A stretch of 7,074 bases of DNA from Oscillospiraceae bacterium (GTDB taxonomy: Bacteria; Bacillota_A; Clostridia; Oscillospirales; Oscillospiraceae). The notes below the pieces were generated by a model that had not been told where the DNA came from, searched no databases, and saw only the letters and a program-made list of their open reading frames with translations. The first letter of the stretch is position 1. Each line of letters starts with the position of its first letter. A program made the translations under genes and the position numbers. Below, one piece after another: positions 5,834 through 7,074 of the stretch. The stretch spans positions 1 to 7,074 of the forward strand of contig JAETOP010000144.1 of the NCBI GenBank assembly GCA_021771675.1, read 5' to 3'.

Positions 5834-5870
5834 CTTTTTGTTTTCTTAGCAAAAAGAAACCGGGTCCCGG
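5834..5870 (+). promoter_or_regulatory. Paired elements between the terminator and the DUF3268 ribosome binding site
   Basis: CTTTTTG (5834-5840) pairs exactly with CAAAAAG (5850-5856), and CCGG (5860-5863) with CCGG (5867-5870). The first stem shares bases 5834-5835 with the CTCGGCT strand that can pair back to 5734-5740, so the two folds compete. This may couple the leader structure to translation of the next gene. Confidence 0.35.
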
Positions 5871-5897
5871 AAGAAACTGACCAAGGAGGATTTGACA

Positions 5898-6392
5898 GTG
5901 AAGAAGGGCAAAAAAACAACCTTACCCGCAGCGGGATGCAAACTGTACTGCCACTGCGGCCGCCCGGCGGTTCTGCGTGACGCAAAAGAGGTGTGCAAAA
6001 CTCGCCGGGAGGATGAAAAGGCATATGTCTGTTCCGGATATCCCGCCTGCGACTCTTTCGTATTGGCACATCCCAGTACGCTGGAGCCCATGGGCAGCCT
6101 GGCGGGGCCGGAACTGCGGCGGCTCAGGTTCGAGGCCCACAGGCAGTTCGACCAGCTCCATCAGACAGGGATCATGACAAAGCGGCAGGCCTATGTGTGG
6201 CTTGCCCAGATCGTACACGCGCCCATGTCCCACGCCCATATCGGGCATCTAGGCGAGTACTTCTGCAAAGAAGTGATCCGGGAGAGCAAGGAGCTGCTGA
6301 AGAAAATCGAAGTCCCGGGCAGAGGGGCACATAAAAGCAAAGGAGGTATCCAGAATGTTGGCGCTTACACCGCAAGAACAGGCGCGAGTTGA
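5898..6392 (+). CDS. DUF3268-family zinc-finger protein
   Basis: This 164-residue protein matches the DUF3268 zinc-finger-containing family found mainly in mobile elements and phages of Firmicutes. The N-terminal zinc region has C14, C18 and C20 (CKLYCHCG) followed by RPAVLRD, and the second pair lies in YVCSGYPACDSFV (C45, C51). The conserved PMGSLAG-x-ELRRLRFEAHRQFDQL segment (64-87) and the MTKRQAYVWLAQ helix (93-104) follow, then a basic tail. The first knuckle reads C-x-C rather than the C-x2-C I would expect, so C14 may serve as a ligand. GTG at 5898 was chosen because AAGGAGGA (5883-5890) lies 7 bases before it; TTG at 5892 would leave only one base. The 3' end overlaps the sigma-like gene by 38 bases. 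Molecular function unknown; nucleic-acid binding is likely. Confidence 0.85.
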   Translation: MKKGKKTTLPAAGCKLYCHCGRPAVLRDAKEVCKTRREDEKAYVCSGYPACDSFVLAHPSTLEPMGSLAGPELRRLRFEAHRQFDQLHQTGIMTKRQAYVWLAQIVHAPMSHAHIGHLGEYFCKEVIRESKELLKKIEVPGRGAHKSKGGIQNVGAYTARTGAS

Positions 6393-6885
6393 GGAGAACA
6401 TGGGGCTGGTGGGAATGGTGCTCAGGGACTATGTCCATACACCCCCGCCCGGCAGCGTTTATACCGAGGAGGATCTTTATCAGATTGGCTGCATTGGACT
6501 ATGCAAGGCGGTGCAGACGGATAAGGCTGGGCACAGCGCCGCATTCTCCACATACGCCAGCCGGTTGATCCGGAACGAGATCTATGATGCCCTGGAGTAC
6601 TCCACCCGCTACAGCCGGGAACAGGCAACAGACCCTGATGATCTGCCCCATATACGGCTGGAGGATGAATTTGAGCAGCACATGCTGTGTGGTGCCCTGT
6701 TCGATCAGCTTGACCGGGCGGAGGCTACGGCGACAGGGACGGTGGCCAAGGGCATTCAGGCAATCCGCCTGCTGGCCCAGGGCTATACCAACCGGGAAAT
6801 TGGCGAGCAGTTCCATGCTCCGGCCAATCATGTGACCGCCTGGGTGGCGAAAGCAAGAAAATACCTCGCTGCGATGACAGCATAG
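6355..6885 (+). CDS. Sigma-70-like factor of a mobile element
   Basis: This 176-residue protein carries a sigma region 2 type domain at about residues 12-80: ENMGLVGMVLRDY, then YTEEDLYQIGCIGLCKAVQ (36-54) and AFSTYASRLIRNEIYDAL (63-80), the core-binding and -10-recognition part. After a linker rich in acidic residues, residues about 136-171 (LLAQGYTNREIGEQFHAPAN) form a helix-turn-helix that resembles a reduced region 4. It is shorter than housekeeping sigma factors and lacks regions 1 and 3, fitting ECF-like or ICE-borne regulators. ATG at 6355 follows AAAGGAGGT (6339-6347), which lies inside the DUF3268 gene; the two genes overlap by 38 bases in different frames, suggesting translational coupling. 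It probably controls element genes, but the target promoters are not visible. Confidence 0.85.
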   Translation: MLALTPQEQARVEENMGLVGMVLRDYVHTPPPGSVYTEEDLYQIGCIGLCKAVQTDKAGHSAAFSTYASRLIRNEIYDALEYSTRYSREQATDPDDLPHIRLEDEFEQHMLCGALFDQLDRAEATATGTVAKGIQAIRLLAQGYTNREIGEQFHAPANHVTAWVAKARKYLAAMTA

Positions 6886-6910
6886 AAATATGATACTGGG
6901 AGGAATTACT

Positions 6911-7074
6911 GTGGCAAAACAAAATTTGACCGTCCCCTTTCCGCGCAATCTTCTCTGTGACGTTTTTGGGGAAGAGACAGCTTTAAAAGAGCTGCCGCCG
7001 GGCATTGACGAAGGCCTTGAGTATGTGCTGGAAAATATGATGCCTGAGCGGGATGCCTTTATCCTGATCCTGCG
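6911..7074 (+). CDS. Sigma region 4-like protein, 5' part (partial)
   Basis: GTG at 6911 follows GGGAGGA (6898-6904) by 6 bases, 25 bases after the sigma-like gene. The frame stays open for 54 codons to the end of the window. The visible part begins MAKQNLTVPFPRNLL and reaches LPPGIDEGLEYVLENMMPERDAFILILR. The last segment resembles the helix that opens a sigma region 4 domain, in which a run of the type ALxxLxxRExxVLxLR precedes the helix-turn-helix; the decisive helix-turn-helix itself would lie beyond the window, so this is inference. If correct, the gene could supply a separate -35-binding partner for the protein encoded just upstream. Confidence 0.6.
   Translation, partial: MAKQNLTVPFPRNLLCDVFGEETALKELPPGIDEGLEYVLENMMPERDAFILIL

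Larger units (their letters stand above)
1..7074. mobile_element. Internal segment of a probable Firmicutes integrative conjugative element
   Basis: The window carries a VirD4-type conjugation ATPase, a PC4-type ssDNA-binding protein, an S1-domain protein, an exported membrane protein, a DUF3268 protein and sigma-like regulators, all on one strand. This set is typical of Tn1549-like and related conjugative elements of Clostridia. No relaxase, integrase, oriT or element end is visible, so the boundaries lie outside the window and the extent given is simply the whole window. A plasmid origin cannot be excluded. Confidence 0.6.

Noticed and set aside
5597..5850. Retron, group I/II intron or HEARO-type RNA
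   Set aside because: No reverse transcriptase, maturase or HNH gene follows, and no conserved intron core motifs are visible.
1..7074. tRNA genes, rRNA, CRISPR array, insertion sequences
   Set aside because: No cloverleaf, no evenly spaced repeat-spacer array and no transposase-like protein found on either strand.

Overview
This window looks like part of the conjugation region of an integrative conjugative element (ICE) from a Gram-positive gut Clostridia-type bacterium (Oscillospiraceae/Lachnospiraceae style). The evidence is a VirD4-type coupling protein of the kind found in Tn1549-like elements, strong AGGAGG ribosome binding sites with GTG/TTG starts mixed in, GC-rich genes, and small accessory families (YdbC/PC4, DUF3268, sigma-like proteins) typical of such elements. 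All convincing genes are on the + strand. The assignment rests on protein families recognised by eye; no search was run.

Left part (1-3126): the 3' end of an unidentified gene, an orphan 200-residue protein, a small PC4/YdbC-type single-stranded-DNA-binding protein, and the large VirD4/TraG-like coupling ATPase follow each other closely. They end at a hairpin-plus-T-run terminator. They read as one transcription unit that prepares and pumps single-stranded plasmid/ICE DNA into the mating channel.

Middle (3161-5339): a 496-residue protein with a long acidic, proline-rich, probably disordered N-terminus followed by S1-type RNA-binding folds; then, after a strong hairpin, an exported single-pass membrane protein with a signal peptide, a small ectodomain, a Pro-rich stalk and an acidic cytoplasmic tail.

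Intergenic region (5340-5897): about 560 bases without a convincing protein gene, and the most interesting part of the window. It contains an AT-rich stretch with an inverted repeat, a pair of 14-base direct repeats 20 bases apart, a good sigma-A promoter, and then a highly structured transcript: a 12-bp closing stem around several hairpins, followed by a 21-position terminator hairpin with a T run. It lies directly upstream of a DUF3268 gene, so it is either a cis-regulatory leader (attenuator) or a free-standing RNA.

Right part (5898-7074): a DUF3268 zinc-finger protein, an overlapping sigma-70-like protein with region 2, and the start of another small protein that resembles the beginning of a sigma region 4 domain. 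Together they look like a regulatory module of the element, transcribed through the structured leader.
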